From: JAFASC01 sp034669505
GTDB taxonomy: Bacteria > Pseudomonadota > Alphaproteobacteria > Rhizobiales > Beijerinckiaceae
DNA: 64,000 bases
Direction of reading: 5' to 3'
Assembly (NCBI GenBank): GCA_034669505.1
Contig: JAXDNJ010000039.1
Span: 47,670 to 111,669 of the forward strand
In this document: positions 43,010-51,855 of the stretch, piece by piece
How positions within the stretch are numbered: position 1 is the stretch's first letter
How the letters are laid out: the number at the start of each line of letters is the position of its first letter
Notes under the pieces: model-generated
The model's database searches: none
What the model was told of the DNA's origin: nothing
The model's input: only the letters and a program-made list of their open reading frames with translations
Made by a program: the position numbers and the translations under genes

Positions 43010-44188
43010 ATGACCGAAGCCGTGATCGTCTCCACTGCCCGCACGGGGCTCGCGAAATCCTGGCGCGGCGCCTTCAACATGACGCATGGCGCGACGCTCG
43101 GCTCGTATGCGGTGAAGGCGGCGATGGAGCGGGCAAAGCTCGATCCCGGCGAGATCGAGGACGTGATCATGGGCTGCGCCAATCCGGAAGGCGCGACCGG
43201 CATGAACATCGCCCGCCAGATCGCGATTGCGGCGGGCTGCCCCGTCACCGTGCCGGGGATGACGGTCAACCGCTTCTGCTCCTCCGGCCTGCAGACGATT
43301 GCGCTCGCCGCGCAGCGCGTCATCGCCGGCGAGGCCGACATTCTCGTTGCCGGCGGCGTCGAGTCGATCTCCTGCGTGCAGAACGAGATGAACACGCACA
43401 TGCTGATGGACCCCGCGCTGCAGAAGAAGAAGCCGGAAATCTACTGGCCGATGCTGCGCACGGCCGAGAAGGTCGCGGAACGCTACGGCATCCCGCGCGA
43501 GAAGCAGGACGAGTACGGTGTGCGCAGCCAGCACCGCGCCTCCGCCGCGCAGCAGGCCGGCAAATTCCGCGAGGAGATCGTGCCGGTGACGACCACGATG
43601 GCCGTCGTCAACAAAGATACGAAAGAGGTCTCGCATCACGAAGTGACGATCAATTCCGACGAAGGCATCCGCCACGACACGACCTATGAAGGCGTGTCCA
43701 AGATCAAGCCGGCGATTGAAGGCGGCGTCATTTCCGCCGGCAATGCCAGCCAGTTTTCCGATGGGGCCTCCGCCGTCGTGGTGATGAACGCCAAGACCGC
43801 CGAGAAGAAGGGCCTCACTCCGCTCGGCGTCTTCCGCGGCTTCGCGGTTGCCGGCTGCGAGCCCGACGAGATGGGCATCGGGCCGGTCTACGCCATCCCG
43901 AAGCTGCTCGAGCGCACCGGCACCAAGATCGACGACATCGATCTCTGGGAGCTGAACGAAGCTTTCGCGGTGCAGGTGATCTATTGCCGCGACAAGCTCG
44001 GCATCCCCGACGACCTCCTCAATGTCGATGGTGGGGCGATCGCCGTCGGCCACCCCTATGGCGTTTCGGGCGCGCGTCTCACCGGCCATGCGCTGATCGA
44101 GGGCAAGCGCCGCGCCGCCAAGCGCGCGATCGTGACGATGTGCATCGGCGGCGGGCAGGGCGCCGCCGGGCTGTTCGAGGTGGCTTAG
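43010..44188 (+). CDS. Acetyl-CoA C-acyltransferase (thiolase)
   Basis: This 392-aa thiolase II-fold enzyme cleaves or forms 3-ketoacyl-CoA in fatty-acid beta-oxidation. The nucleophile Cys90 is in VNRFCSSGLQ; NEAFAVQ and GHPYGVSGAR contain the conserved Asn and His, and CIGGGQGAAGLFE the second catalytic Cys. Full length with a normal start at 43010 following GAGGAACG. No beta-oxidation partners (fadB, fadD) are adjacent. Chain-length preference unknown; the FadA-like sequence suggests medium/long chains over a biosynthetic PhaA role. Confidence 0.92.
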   Translation: MTEAVIVSTARTGLAKSWRGAFNMTHGATLGSYAVKAAMERAKLDPGEIEDVIMGCANPEGATGMNIARQIAIAAGCPVTVPGMTVNRFCSSGLQTIALAAQRVIAGEADILVAGGVESISCVQNEMNTHMLMDPALQKKKPEIYWPMLRTAEKVAERYGIPREKQDEYGVRSQHRASAAQQAGKFREEIVPVTTTMAVVNKDTKEVSHHEVTINSDEGIRHDTTYEGVSKIKPAIEGGVISAGNASQFSDGASAVVVMNAKTAEKKGLTPLGVFRGFAVAGCEPDEMGIGPVYAIPKLLERTGTKIDDIDLWELNEAFAVQVIYCRDKLGIPDDLLNVDGGAIAVGHPYGVSGARLTGHALIEGKRRAAKRAIVTMCIGGGQGAAGLFEVA

Positions 44189-44200
44189 AGGCAGGCCTGG

Positions 44201-44225
44201 ACCGCGCACCTCCGCAGTGCGCGGT
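44201..44225 (+). terminator. Strong hairpin after the thiolase gene
   Basis: ACCGCGCAC and GTGCGCGGT form a perfect 9-bp stem with a 7-base loop, 13 bases after the thiolase stop. No T-run follows directly (TCCCC), so it may act as a pause or mRNA-end stabiliser rather than a full intrinsic terminator. Confidence 0.5.
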
Positions 44226-44329
44226 TCCCCAGCCCCAACCCCCAGCAATTTCTCTTATTTCAAGAACTTCGTATAAAAGCGGTCACGCTTTTCGCGCCTG
44301 GGGCGCCGGATGACCGATCGATTGCGACG

Positions 44330-46717
44330 ATGCGCTTGCCCTGGCCCCTAGACCGGCTGCGTCCCAAAAATCTGTTCGGCAAATACGTCCTGTCGTTTGT
44401 CGGATTGGTGATCTTCGTCCTTGCTTCGAGCGGCGCGATCGAGACCTATTTCCTTTATCGCGAGACGGTGACGTCACTCGTCCATACGCAAGCCGAGAAA
44501 GCCGACGCTGCCGCCGCCTCCATCGAGCAATCCATTGCCGACCTCGAACGCAATATCAGCTGGGCGACGCGGGCGAGCTCGAACACGATCGACCTGCGCC
44601 GCAACGACTATCAGCAGCTTCTCCGCACAAATCCGGCGGTCGCTGAAGTCTTCCTCTTGGACGGAACCGGCCATGAGGTCCTGCGCGTCTCGCGCGAGCG
44701 CGTGAACGCCGCCAGCCAGGCTGATTATTCGAAGCAACCGGCCTTTCTCAACGCCACTGGCGGACGCTCCTGGTTCGGTCCGGCCTTTTTCGAGAATCGC
44801 ACCCCCTACATGCTGATCGCCGTGCCGCATGCCGGGCGCAATGCCGGCGTGATGGTCGCGCAAATCGACCTCCGTTTCCTCTCGGATTTCGCGAGCAGCG
44901 TTCAGGCCGGGCGTGAGGGGACGACGCTGATCGTTTCGCAGGAGGGACGGCTGATCGCGCGTTCGAACAATCCCACCGCAGAAACGAATTCGCCCGCAGC
45001 GGGTCCGCAGATCGGCGAAGATCTCTCGCATCTGCCGCAGGTCAAAGCCCTTCGCGCGCCGCAGCCTCAATCGCTCGACATCGGCCGCGACTCTCAGGGA
45101 AATGCCGTGCTCTTTGCATCGGCGAAGGTCCCCACTTTACAGGCGGCGGTTTTCGTCGAGCAGCCGAGATCGGTTGCTTTCCACCCGGTCTACGAATTGC
45201 TGCTGCGGCTCCTGACTCTCTCCGTTCTCGCCATTGCGCTTTCTGTCATAGCCGGTATGGTGCTGGCGCGGCGCATGAGCGTTCCGATTCAGGCTTTGAA
45301 GACCGGCGCGGCGCGGCTCGGCGCCGGTGATTTCGCCCAAAAAATCGAAGTGAAGACCGGCGACGAGATCGAGGTCCTCGCGCAAGAATTCAATCACATG
45401 GCGCGGCAAATACAGGACTCGTACTCGGCCCTGGAGCAGAAGGTCGAGGAACGCACGCGCGATCTCGCGCAGACCGTCAGCGAATTGCGCGCATTGGAGG
45501 AGATCGGGCGCGCGGTTGCGTCCTCGCTCGATTTGCAGCACGTGCTGGCGACGATCGTCACGCGCGCCGTGAAACTTGCGGATGCCGACGGCGGCGCGAT
45601 TTATGCTTTCGACGAGTCGCGGCATCTGTTCGAGCTTGCGGAAGCGCATGGGCTTGATCCCGCCTTCACGGACAAAGTGCGGCAGACGCCGATCGGCGAC
45701 GTCGCAACACCGATGGGCGAAGCGGCGCGACAGCGCGCGCCGATCGTCGTCTCTGATCTGACTGAGCCCAGCGATTTCCCGCTGCGTGAGCCGACGCTGC
45801 AAGCGGGCTTTCACTCGCTCCTCGTCGTGCCGCTCGTCGGGGTCGAGGGCGTGCTCGGCGCACTCGTCGTGCTCCGCCGCGCGACCGGCGGCTTTTCGGA
45901 AAACACGGTCGGCCTCATGCAGATATTCGCCGACCAGTCGGTCCTCGCGATGCACAACGCGCGGCTCTTCAGGGAGGTTGAAGACAAGGGCCGCCAGCTG
46001 GCGATCGCCAGCGAGCACAAGTCGCAGTTCTTCGCCAATATGAGCCACGAACTGCGCACGCCTTTGAATGCGGTGCTCGGCTACACCGAACTGCTCGCGG
46101 ATGGACTCTATGGCGACATCCCGGAGCGTGCGAAGCAGGTTCTCGAACGCGTGCAGATCAACGGAACGCATCTGCTCGCGCTGATCAACGATGTCCTCGA
46201 TCTCTCGAAGATCGAAGCCGGCGAGTTGAGCCTCGGGCTTGAGGATTATTCGCTGCGCAGTGTCGTGGAGACGGTGGTCGCCCAGGCGGGGTCGCTTGCG
46301 CAAGCCAAGGGATTGGCGCTCGTCAGCGAAATTGCCGACGATCTGCCGAAAGGCTTGGGCGACGAGCGGCGTCTCGCACAGGTCGTCCTGAACATCGTCA
46401 GCAACGCGATCAAATTCACCGAGAGGGGATCGGTGACGATCTTCGCCTCAAACGTGGACGCAATGTTCGAAGTTGCGATCAAAGACACGGGGCCCGGCAT
46501 CGCGCCGGAAGATCAGGCCCGCATTTTCCAGGCCTTCCAGCAGGTCGACAATTCGAATACGCGCAAGAAAGGCGGCACCGGGCTCGGGCTTTCGATCTCG
46601 CGGCGCCTCGTCGAGATGCATGGCGGCACGATCGAAGTCGAATCGGCGCTGGGTGTCGGCTCGACCTTTTATGTCAGGCTGCCGATACGCGTCGGCGAAC
46701 AACGCGAGGCGGCATGA
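44330..46717 (+). CDS. Membrane sensor histidine kinase with HAMP and GAF domains
   Basis: This 795-aa kinase has a transmembrane helix near residue 20-40, a periplasmic Cache-like sensor domain (about 45-290), a second helix (about 295-318), HAMP (about 318-370), a coiled-coil, a GAF domain (about 390-545) and the kinase core. The H-box is FFANMSHELRTPLNAVLGY with His573, and the ATP-binding domain has N-box (NIVSNAIKF), G1 DTGPGI and G2 GGTGLGLSI. It autophosphorylates in response to an external ligand and probably a GAF-bound one. Its TGA overlaps the ATG of the response-regulator gene (ATGA at 46714), so they are a matched pair. Confidence 0.94.
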   Translation: MRLPWPLDRLRPKNLFGKYVLSFVGLVIFVLASSGAIETYFLYRETVTSLVHTQAEKADAAAASIEQSIADLERNISWATRASSNTIDLRRNDYQQLLRTNPAVAEVFLLDGTGHEVLRVSRERVNAASQADYSKQPAFLNATGGRSWFGPAFFENRTPYMLIAVPHAGRNAGVMVAQIDLRFLSDFASSVQAGREGTTLIVSQEGRLIARSNNPTAETNSPAAGPQIGEDLSHLPQVKALRAPQPQSLDIGRDSQGNAVLFASAKVPTLQAAVFVEQPRSVAFHPVYELLLRLLTLSVLAIALSVIAGMVLARRMSVPIQALKTGAARLGAGDFAQKIEVKTGDEIEVLAQEFNHMARQIQDSYSALEQKVEERTRDLAQTVSELRALEEIGRAVASSLDLQHVLATIVTRAVKLADADGGAIYAFDESRHLFELAEAHGLDPAFTDKVRQTPIGDVATPMGEAARQRAPIVVSDLTEPSDFPLREPTLQAGFHSLLVVPLVGVEGVLGALVVLRRATGGFSENTVGLMQIFADQSVLAMHNARLFREVEDKGRQLAIASEHKSQFFANMSHELRTPLNAVLGYTELLADGLYGDIPERAKQVLERVQINGTHLLALINDVLDLSKIEAGELSLGLEDYSLRSVVETVVAQAGSLAQAKGLALVSEIADDLPKGLGDERRLAQVVLNIVSNAIKFTERGSVTIFASNVDAMFEVAIKDTGPGIAPEDQARIFQAFQQVDNSNTRKKGGTGLGLSISRRLVEMHGGTIEVESALGVGSTFYVRLPIRVGEQREAA

Positions 46718-47097
46718 GTAGGGGTAAGTGCATTCTCATCGTCGAGGACACCGAAGATAACCGGCAGATCATGCGCGATCTTCTTACCGGCGCCGGGTTC
46801 GATCTCATCGAAGCGCATGACGGCGGTGCGGGTGTCACGATGGCGGACGAGCACAAGCCCGATCTCATCCTCATGGATTTCCAGTTGCCGGTTCTGGACG
46901 GTTACGAAGCGACGCGCCGCATCAAGGCCAATCCCGCCACGCGCGACATCCCGGTTATCGCGGTGACGTCATACGCGCTCTCGGGCGACGAGGCGAAAGC
47001 GATGGAGGTCGGCTGCAGCGGCTACATTGCCAAGCCCTTCAGCCCGCGCAAGCTGCTCGCCAAAGTGCGCGAGTTTTTGCCGGAGGCCGCCGGCTGA
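46714..47097 (+). CDS. CheY-like response regulator (DivK-type single receiver)
   Basis: The 127-aa receiver domain has the acidic pair in VEDTEDN, phospho-acceptor Asp55 in LILMDFQLPVLDG, and a conserved Lys in YIAKPF. The sequence is close in form to DivK/CheY-like regulators that relay signals between kinases rather than bind DNA. Translationally coupled to the kinase upstream and only 3 bases from the REC-cyclase gene, so it is likely the first phosphate acceptor or a competitor for it. Confidence 0.92.
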   Translation: MSRGKCILIVEDTEDNRQIMRDLLTGAGFDLIEAHDGGAGVTMADEHKPDLILMDFQLPVLDGYEATRRIKANPATRDIPVIAVTSYALSGDEAKAMEVGCSGYIAKPFSPRKLLAKVREFLPEAAG

Positions 47098-47100
47098 CCC

Positions 47101-48195
47101 GTGCATAAGCCGCCGCTGATCCTCGCCGTCGATGACGTCGCCGAAAATCTCGACATCGTGCAGATGCGGCTCGAGGCGCAGGGCTACGGGGTCGAGACGG
47201 CAGCGGATGGCGAAGAGGCGATCGCCAGAGCGCGCGAGCTTTCGCCCGATCTGATCCTGCTCGACATCATGATGCCGAAGCTCGACGGCATCGCCGCTTT
47301 GAAAATCCTCAAGCAGGATCAGGCGCTGCGCTTCATTCCGGTCATTTTGCTGACGGCAAAAGCCGATCGCACCGATGTCATCGCCGGCCTCGAAGCGGGC
47401 GGCGACGATTATCTGACGAAGCCCATCGACCAGGCCTCGCTCACCGCGCGCGTGCGCTCGATGCTGCGCATCAAGGCGCTGAACGACGAACTCGACGCGC
47501 TCAATCAGTCGCTGGAGACGCGAGTCGCGCAGCAGGTTGCTGAAATCGAACGGGTCAGCCGCTTGCGCCGCTTCCTCGCGCCGCAAATCGCCGATGTCAT
47601 CGCCTCGTCCGACGGGCAGGACAAGCTTTTGCAAAGTCACCGGCGCGAGATTTCAGTCTTGTTCTGCGATCTGCGCGGCTTCACTTCCTTTACCGAGACC
47701 AACGAGCCGGAAGAGGTGATGGGCGTCATCTCCGAGTATATTCGCGAGATGTGCGCGCTGATCGACCGCTACGAGGGGACGATCCAGGGCTTTGCCGGCG
47801 ACGGGATCATCGCGCTCTTCAACGATCCCGTTCCCTGTGCCGATCATGCCGAGCGGGCGGTGCGGTTGGCGGCGGACATGCGCGACAAGGTCGCCGAGCT
47901 CGCCGCCGGCTGGTCGCGGCGGGGCCTCGATCTCGGCTGCGGGATCGGCGTCGCGCTTGGCTATGCGACGCTCGGCACGATCGGCTTCGAGCGGCGCCTC
48001 GAATACTCCGCGATCGGCAGTGTGATGAACCTCGCCTCTCGCCTCTGCGACGAGGCAAAGCCCGGCCAGATCATCGTCAGCCGGCGGGTGTTTTCCGAGG
48101 TCGAGCCGATTGTGGAGGCGGCGGAGCTCCCGCCGCTGACTCTGAAGGGCTTCAGCCGGCCGGTCCCGGCCTACGAGATCGTCAAGGTGCGCTGA
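47101..48195 (+). CDS. Response regulator with class III adenylate/guanylate cyclase output
   Basis: The 364-aa protein has an N-terminal receiver domain (1-125; Asp55 in LILLDIMMPKLDG, Lys in YLTKPID), a helical linker (about 125-180), and a C-terminal class III cyclase domain (about 185-350) with the two metal motifs VLFCDLRGFTSF and FAGDGIIALFN and the VMNLASRLCD block. Phosphorylation of the receiver likely controls cAMP or cGMP synthesis. A GTG start is used at 47101, immediately after the regulator's stop. With the two upstream genes it forms a complete signal-to-second-messenger unit. Confidence 0.92.
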   Translation: MHKPPLILAVDDVAENLDIVQMRLEAQGYGVETAADGEEAIARARELSPDLILLDIMMPKLDGIAALKILKQDQALRFIPVILLTAKADRTDVIAGLEAGGDDYLTKPIDQASLTARVRSMLRIKALNDELDALNQSLETRVAQQVAEIERVSRLRRFLAPQIADVIASSDGQDKLLQSHRREISVLFCDLRGFTSFTETNEPEEVMGVISEYIREMCALIDRYEGTIQGFAGDGIIALFNDPVPCADHAERAVRLAADMRDKVAELAAGWSRRGLDLGCGIGVALGYATLGTIGFERRLEYSAIGSVMNLASRLCDEAKPGQIIVSRRVFSEVEPIVEAAELPPLTLKGFSRPVPAYEIVKVR

Positions 48196-48282
48196 GCCGA
48201 GCCGGCTGTGCATGGCATGCCGGAGGCGGGTTCCGGCGCGGCGGCGGAGCGCCTATCTTCGCGGCTTCCGCGGAGAGCCCTG

Positions 48283-51200
48283 TTGAGCGTCATCGATTCT
48301 GTCGGCTTCGTGCATCTGCACGTCCACACCTCCTATTCGCTGCGCGAGGGGGCGCTGGGGATCGCCAAGCTGATCAAGCTGGCCGGGGCGGACCGCCAGC
48401 CGGCGATCGCGATCACCGACACGAACAACCTCTTCGGCGCGCTCGAATTCTCGGAGAAGGCCGCCAAGGAAGGCATTCAGCCGATCATCGGCCTACAGTT
48501 GACATTGGATTTCGGCGATGGCGCCGCGCTGGGCGCGCGCCATTACGAAAACGCGGCGGGGTGGGGCAACGTCGTGCTGATCGCGCAGAACGAGGCCGGG
48601 TACCGGCATCTCATGAAGCTTGCCTCGGCTGCTTGGCTGGAAACGTCAGGCGAGCTGCCGCACCTTTCGCTGCCGCGCCTTGCCGGACACACGGAGGGCC
48701 TGATTCTGCTGACCGGCGGGCCGACCGGGCCGCTCGACCGCGCCTGTGCCGCGGGCCGGCATCAGGTCGCGAGCGCGCGGCTCGACGGGCTGATGCCGCT
48801 CTTCGACGGGCGCCTTTACGTCGAGCTGCAGCGTCACGGGCTCGAGAGCGAGCGTGGCGTCGAACCGCAGATCCTCGATCTTGCCTATCGCGCCGGCCTG
48901 CCGCTGGTCGCGACCAACGAGCCTTTCTTCGCCGCGCGCTCCGATCACGAAGCCCATGACGCGCTGCTTTGCATCGCCGAGGGCACGCTGATCAGCGATC
49001 GAAACCGCCGCCAGCTCTCGCCCGAGCATCGCTTCAAGACGCGCGCGGAAATGCTCGCGCTCTTTTCCGATCTGCCGGAAGCAACGCGCCATTCCGTCGA
49101 GATCGCGATGCGCGCGAGCTTCCGTCCGGCGACGCGAAATCCGATTCTGCCGCGTTACACGACTGGCGACGGTGCTGACGAGGCCGTCGAACTGCACCGG
49201 CAGGCCGAAAGCGGATTGGCCGAACGGCTCGCGGCACATGGGCCGGCCCCCGGATTTACGCTCGCTGATTACGAAGCGCGGCTCGCGTTCGAGCTTGACG
49301 TCATCGAGAAGATGAAATTCCCGGGTTATTTCCTGATCGTCGCCGACTTCATCAAGCACGCGAAATCGAAGGGGATACCCGTCGGCCCAGGCCGCGGCTC
49401 CGGCGCCGGATCGCTGGTCGCATACGCGCTGACGATCACCGATCTCGACCCGATGCGCTTCGGCTTGCTGTTCGAGCGCTTCCTCAATCCCGAGCGCGTG
49501 TCGATGCCGGATTTCGACATCGACTTCTGCCAGAATCGCCGCGACGAGGTGATCGCTTATGTGCGCGACCGCTACGGCGCCGATCGCGTCGCGCAGATCA
49601 TCACGTTCGGCTCGTTCCTCGCCCGCGGCGTTTTGCGCAACGTTGGGCGCGTGCTGGAAATGCCGCTCGGCCAAGTCGACAAGCTCGTGAAACTCGTGCC
49701 GCAGAATCCGGCGAAGCCGGTCACGTTGCGCGAGGCGATCGACGGCGAGCCGCGCCTGCGCGAAGCCGCCGAGAACGATCCGCGCGTCGCGCAGCTTCTA
49801 AAGATCGCGCAGACGCTGGAAGGGCTTTATTCCAACGCCTCGACGCATGCGGCCGGCATCGTCATTGCCGACCGGCCGCTCGACGAGCTCGTGCCGCTCT
49901 ATCGCGATCCGCGTTCCGAAATTCCGGCGACGCAGTTCAACATGAAGTGGGTCGAGCCGGCCGGGCTCGTCAAATTCGACTTCCTCGGCCTGAAAACGCT
50001 GACGGTTCTCTCAACCTGCGTCGAGCTTCTGCGCCAACGTGGCATCGACATCGATCTCGCGAAAATCCCGCTCGACGACAAGAAAACCTTTGAGGCCCTC
50101 GGCCGCGGCGAAACCGTCGGCGTATTCCAGGTGGAAAGCGGCGGCATGCGCAAGGCGCTTGTCGACATGCATGCCGACCGCTTCGAAGACATCATCGCGC
50201 TGGTCGCGCTCTACCGGCCAGGCCCGATGGCCAACATCCCGGTCTATTGCGCTGTCAAAACCGGCGAGATCGACGCCAATTACATCCATCCGAAAGTGCA
50301 GTCGGTCTTGGAGGAGACGCACGGCGTCATCATCTACCAGGAACAGGTGATGCAGATCGCGCAAATCCTGTCGGGCTTTTCGCTCGGGGAAGCCGATCTC
50401 TTGCGCCGCGCGATGGGCAAGAAGATCAAGGCGGAAATGGCGGCGCAACGCGAGCGTTTCGTCCGCGGCGCGGTCGAGCACGGCATCGAGCGCAACAAGG
50501 CCGATGAGATTTTCGACCTTTTGGCTAAATTCGCCGATTACGGCTTCAACAAGAGCCATGCCGCCGCGTACGCGCTGATCGCCTACCAAACCGCGTGGTT
50601 CAAGGCGAACTACCCCGTCGAGTTCCTCGCTGCGTCGATGACGCTCGACAAAGGCAATACCGATAAGCTCGCCGAATTCCGCAACGAGGCGCGCCGGCTC
50701 GGCATTCGTGTCGATCCGCCGTCGATCCGTGACTCCGGCGTCGATTTCGACGTGCATGCCGATGCTTCGGGCGAACTCGGCATCCGCTACGCGCTATCTG
50801 CGGTAAAGGGCGTCGGCGACGCGCAGGCGGCGGCTTTGGTGCGCGCGCGCGGCGACAAGCCGTTCGCCGATCTCGCCGATGTCGCGCGGCGGCTCAATCC
50901 ACGCGAGGTCAATAAGAAGGTGCTGGAAAGCCTCGCCGCCGCAGGCGCATTCGACGAGATCGAACCGGATCGGGCGAAAGCTTTCGCGTCCGTCGAAACC
51001 CTGCTCGCGATTGCCCATCGCGGCCACGAGGATCGGGAAGCGGGACAAGTGGCGCTGTTCGGCGAGAGCGCCGCGGCACCGATCCGCCTGCCGAATATCG
51101 AGTCCTGGCCGATCGCCGAGCGTCTGCGGCGCGAATTCGATGCAGTCGGTTTCTTCCTCTCCGGCCACCCGCTCGATGCGTTCGAGCGCGTGCTCGAGAA

Positions 51201-51732
51201 ACTGCGCGTCGAACGCTGGTCGAATTTTGCGCGCGCGGTGAAGCAGGGCGCCTCCGCGGCGCGACTCGCGGCAACCGTGCTCGACCGCTACGAGCGCCGC
51301 ACGCGCACCGGCGGCAAGATCGGCATCGTCATGCTATCCGATCAGTCCGGACAATACGAAGCGATCCTGTTTAACGAGACGCTGAACCAATATCGCGATC
51401 TCCTGGAAAAGGGCGCCGCCGTGCTGGTCACCGTGCAGGCGAGCGTCGACGGCGAGGACGTGCGTGTGCGCATCCAGAGCGTGGAGCCGCTCGAACAAGC
51501 CGCGGCGCGCATTCAGAAAGGCCTGCGCATTTTCCTGCGCGATACCAAGCCGCTGTCGTCGATCGAAGCGCGCCTGCAGGGCAGGGGCGAGGGTGAGGTC
51601 TCCCTTATCGTCATGATCGAAGAGAACAAGAGCGAGGTCGAGATCAAGCTGGCCGGGCGTTTCCCCGTCTCGGCGCAAATCGCCGGCGCAATAAAAGCGA
51701 TCCCCGGCATCGTTGCGGTCGAACATGTTTGA
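48283..51732 (+). CDS. dnaE: DNA polymerase III subunit alpha
   Basis: This 1149-aa (from TTG 48283) replicative DNA polymerase catalytic subunit opens with a PHP domain (FVHLHVHTSYSLREGALGI). The polymerase active site includes GPGRGSGAGSLVAYAL and the catalytic Asp pair in MPDFDIDFCQNRRDEV. After that come the tandem helix-hairpin-helix part and a C-terminal OB domain. The frame is open to GTG 48208 and ATG 48217; TTG 48283 is favoured because GGAGAG lies 5 bases upstream and homology begins there. The convergent HO-like gene follows after an inverted-repeat element. Confidence 0.95.
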   Translation: MSVIDSVGFVHLHVHTSYSLREGALGIAKLIKLAGADRQPAIAITDTNNLFGALEFSEKAAKEGIQPIIGLQLTLDFGDGAALGARHYENAAGWGNVVLIAQNEAGYRHLMKLASAAWLETSGELPHLSLPRLAGHTEGLILLTGGPTGPLDRACAAGRHQVASARLDGLMPLFDGRLYVELQRHGLESERGVEPQILDLAYRAGLPLVATNEPFFAARSDHEAHDALLCIAEGTLISDRNRRQLSPEHRFKTRAEMLALFSDLPEATRHSVEIAMRASFRPATRNPILPRYTTGDGADEAVELHRQAESGLAERLAAHGPAPGFTLADYEARLAFELDVIEKMKFPGYFLIVADFIKHAKSKGIPVGPGRGSGAGSLVAYALTITDLDPMRFGLLFERFLNPERVSMPDFDIDFCQNRRDEVIAYVRDRYGADRVAQIITFGSFLARGVLRNVGRVLEMPLGQVDKLVKLVPQNPAKPVTLREAIDGEPRLREAAENDPRVAQLLKIAQTLEGLYSNASTHAAGIVIADRPLDELVPLYRDPRSEIPATQFNMKWVEPAGLVKFDFLGLKTLTVLSTCVELLRQRGIDIDLAKIPLDDKKTFEALGRGETVGVFQVESGGMRKALVDMHADRFEDIIALVALYRPGPMANIPVYCAVKTGEIDANYIHPKVQSVLEETHGVIIYQEQVMQIAQILSGFSLGEADLLRRAMGKKIKAEMAAQRERFVRGAVEHGIERNKADEIFDLLAKFADYGFNKSHAAAYALIAYQTAWFKANYPVEFLAASMTLDKGNTDKLAEFRNEARRLGIRVDPPSIRDSGVDFDVHADASGELGIRYALSAVKGVGDAQAAALVRARGDKPFADLADVARRLNPREVNKKVLESLAAAGAFDEIEPDRAKAFASVETLLAIAHRGHEDREAGQVALFGESAAAPIRLPNIESWPIAERLRREFDAVGFFLSGHPLDAFERVLEKLRVERWSNFARAVKQGASAARLAATVLDRYERRTRTGGKIGIVMLSDQSGQYEAILFNETLNQYRDLLEKGAAVLVTVQASVDGEDVRVRIQSVEPLEQAAARIQKGLRIFLRDTKPLSSIEARLQGRGEGEVSLIVMIEENKSEVEIKLAGRFPVSAQIAGAIKAIPGIVAVEHV

Positions 51733-51761
51733 TGGCGCGGCGTACAATGAGGCGTGGTTAG

Positions 51762-51845
51762 CGTCATTGCGAGCGCAGCGAGGCAATCCGGGTGCGACCA
51801 TTCCATTGCTTGGATTGCTTCGTCGCTACGCTTCTCGCAATGACG
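51762..51845. repeat. Intergenic inverted-repeat element (rhizobial CGTCATTGCGAGC type)
   Basis: Between the convergent dnaE and HO-like genes lies an 84-bp imperfect palindrome. The left arm begins CGTCATTGCGAGCGCAGCG and contains GGCAATCC; the right arm contains GGATTGCTTCGTCGCTACGC and ends CTCGCAATGACG. Elements with these arms are frequent in Bradyrhizobium and related genomes, usually in gene ends, and may act as transcription terminators or as remains of miniature mobile elements. This is the only copy I see in the window. Confidence 0.88.
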
Positions 51846-51855
51846 ACGGGCAGAC

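Noticed and set aside
42977..44248. A 423-codon minus-strand frame opposite the thiolase gene
   Set aside because: Exact antisense of a confident gene, with no recognisable domain.
45137..46303. A 388-codon minus-strand frame opposite the histidine kinase gene
   Set aside because: Antisense of a confident gene; composition is of the shadow type.
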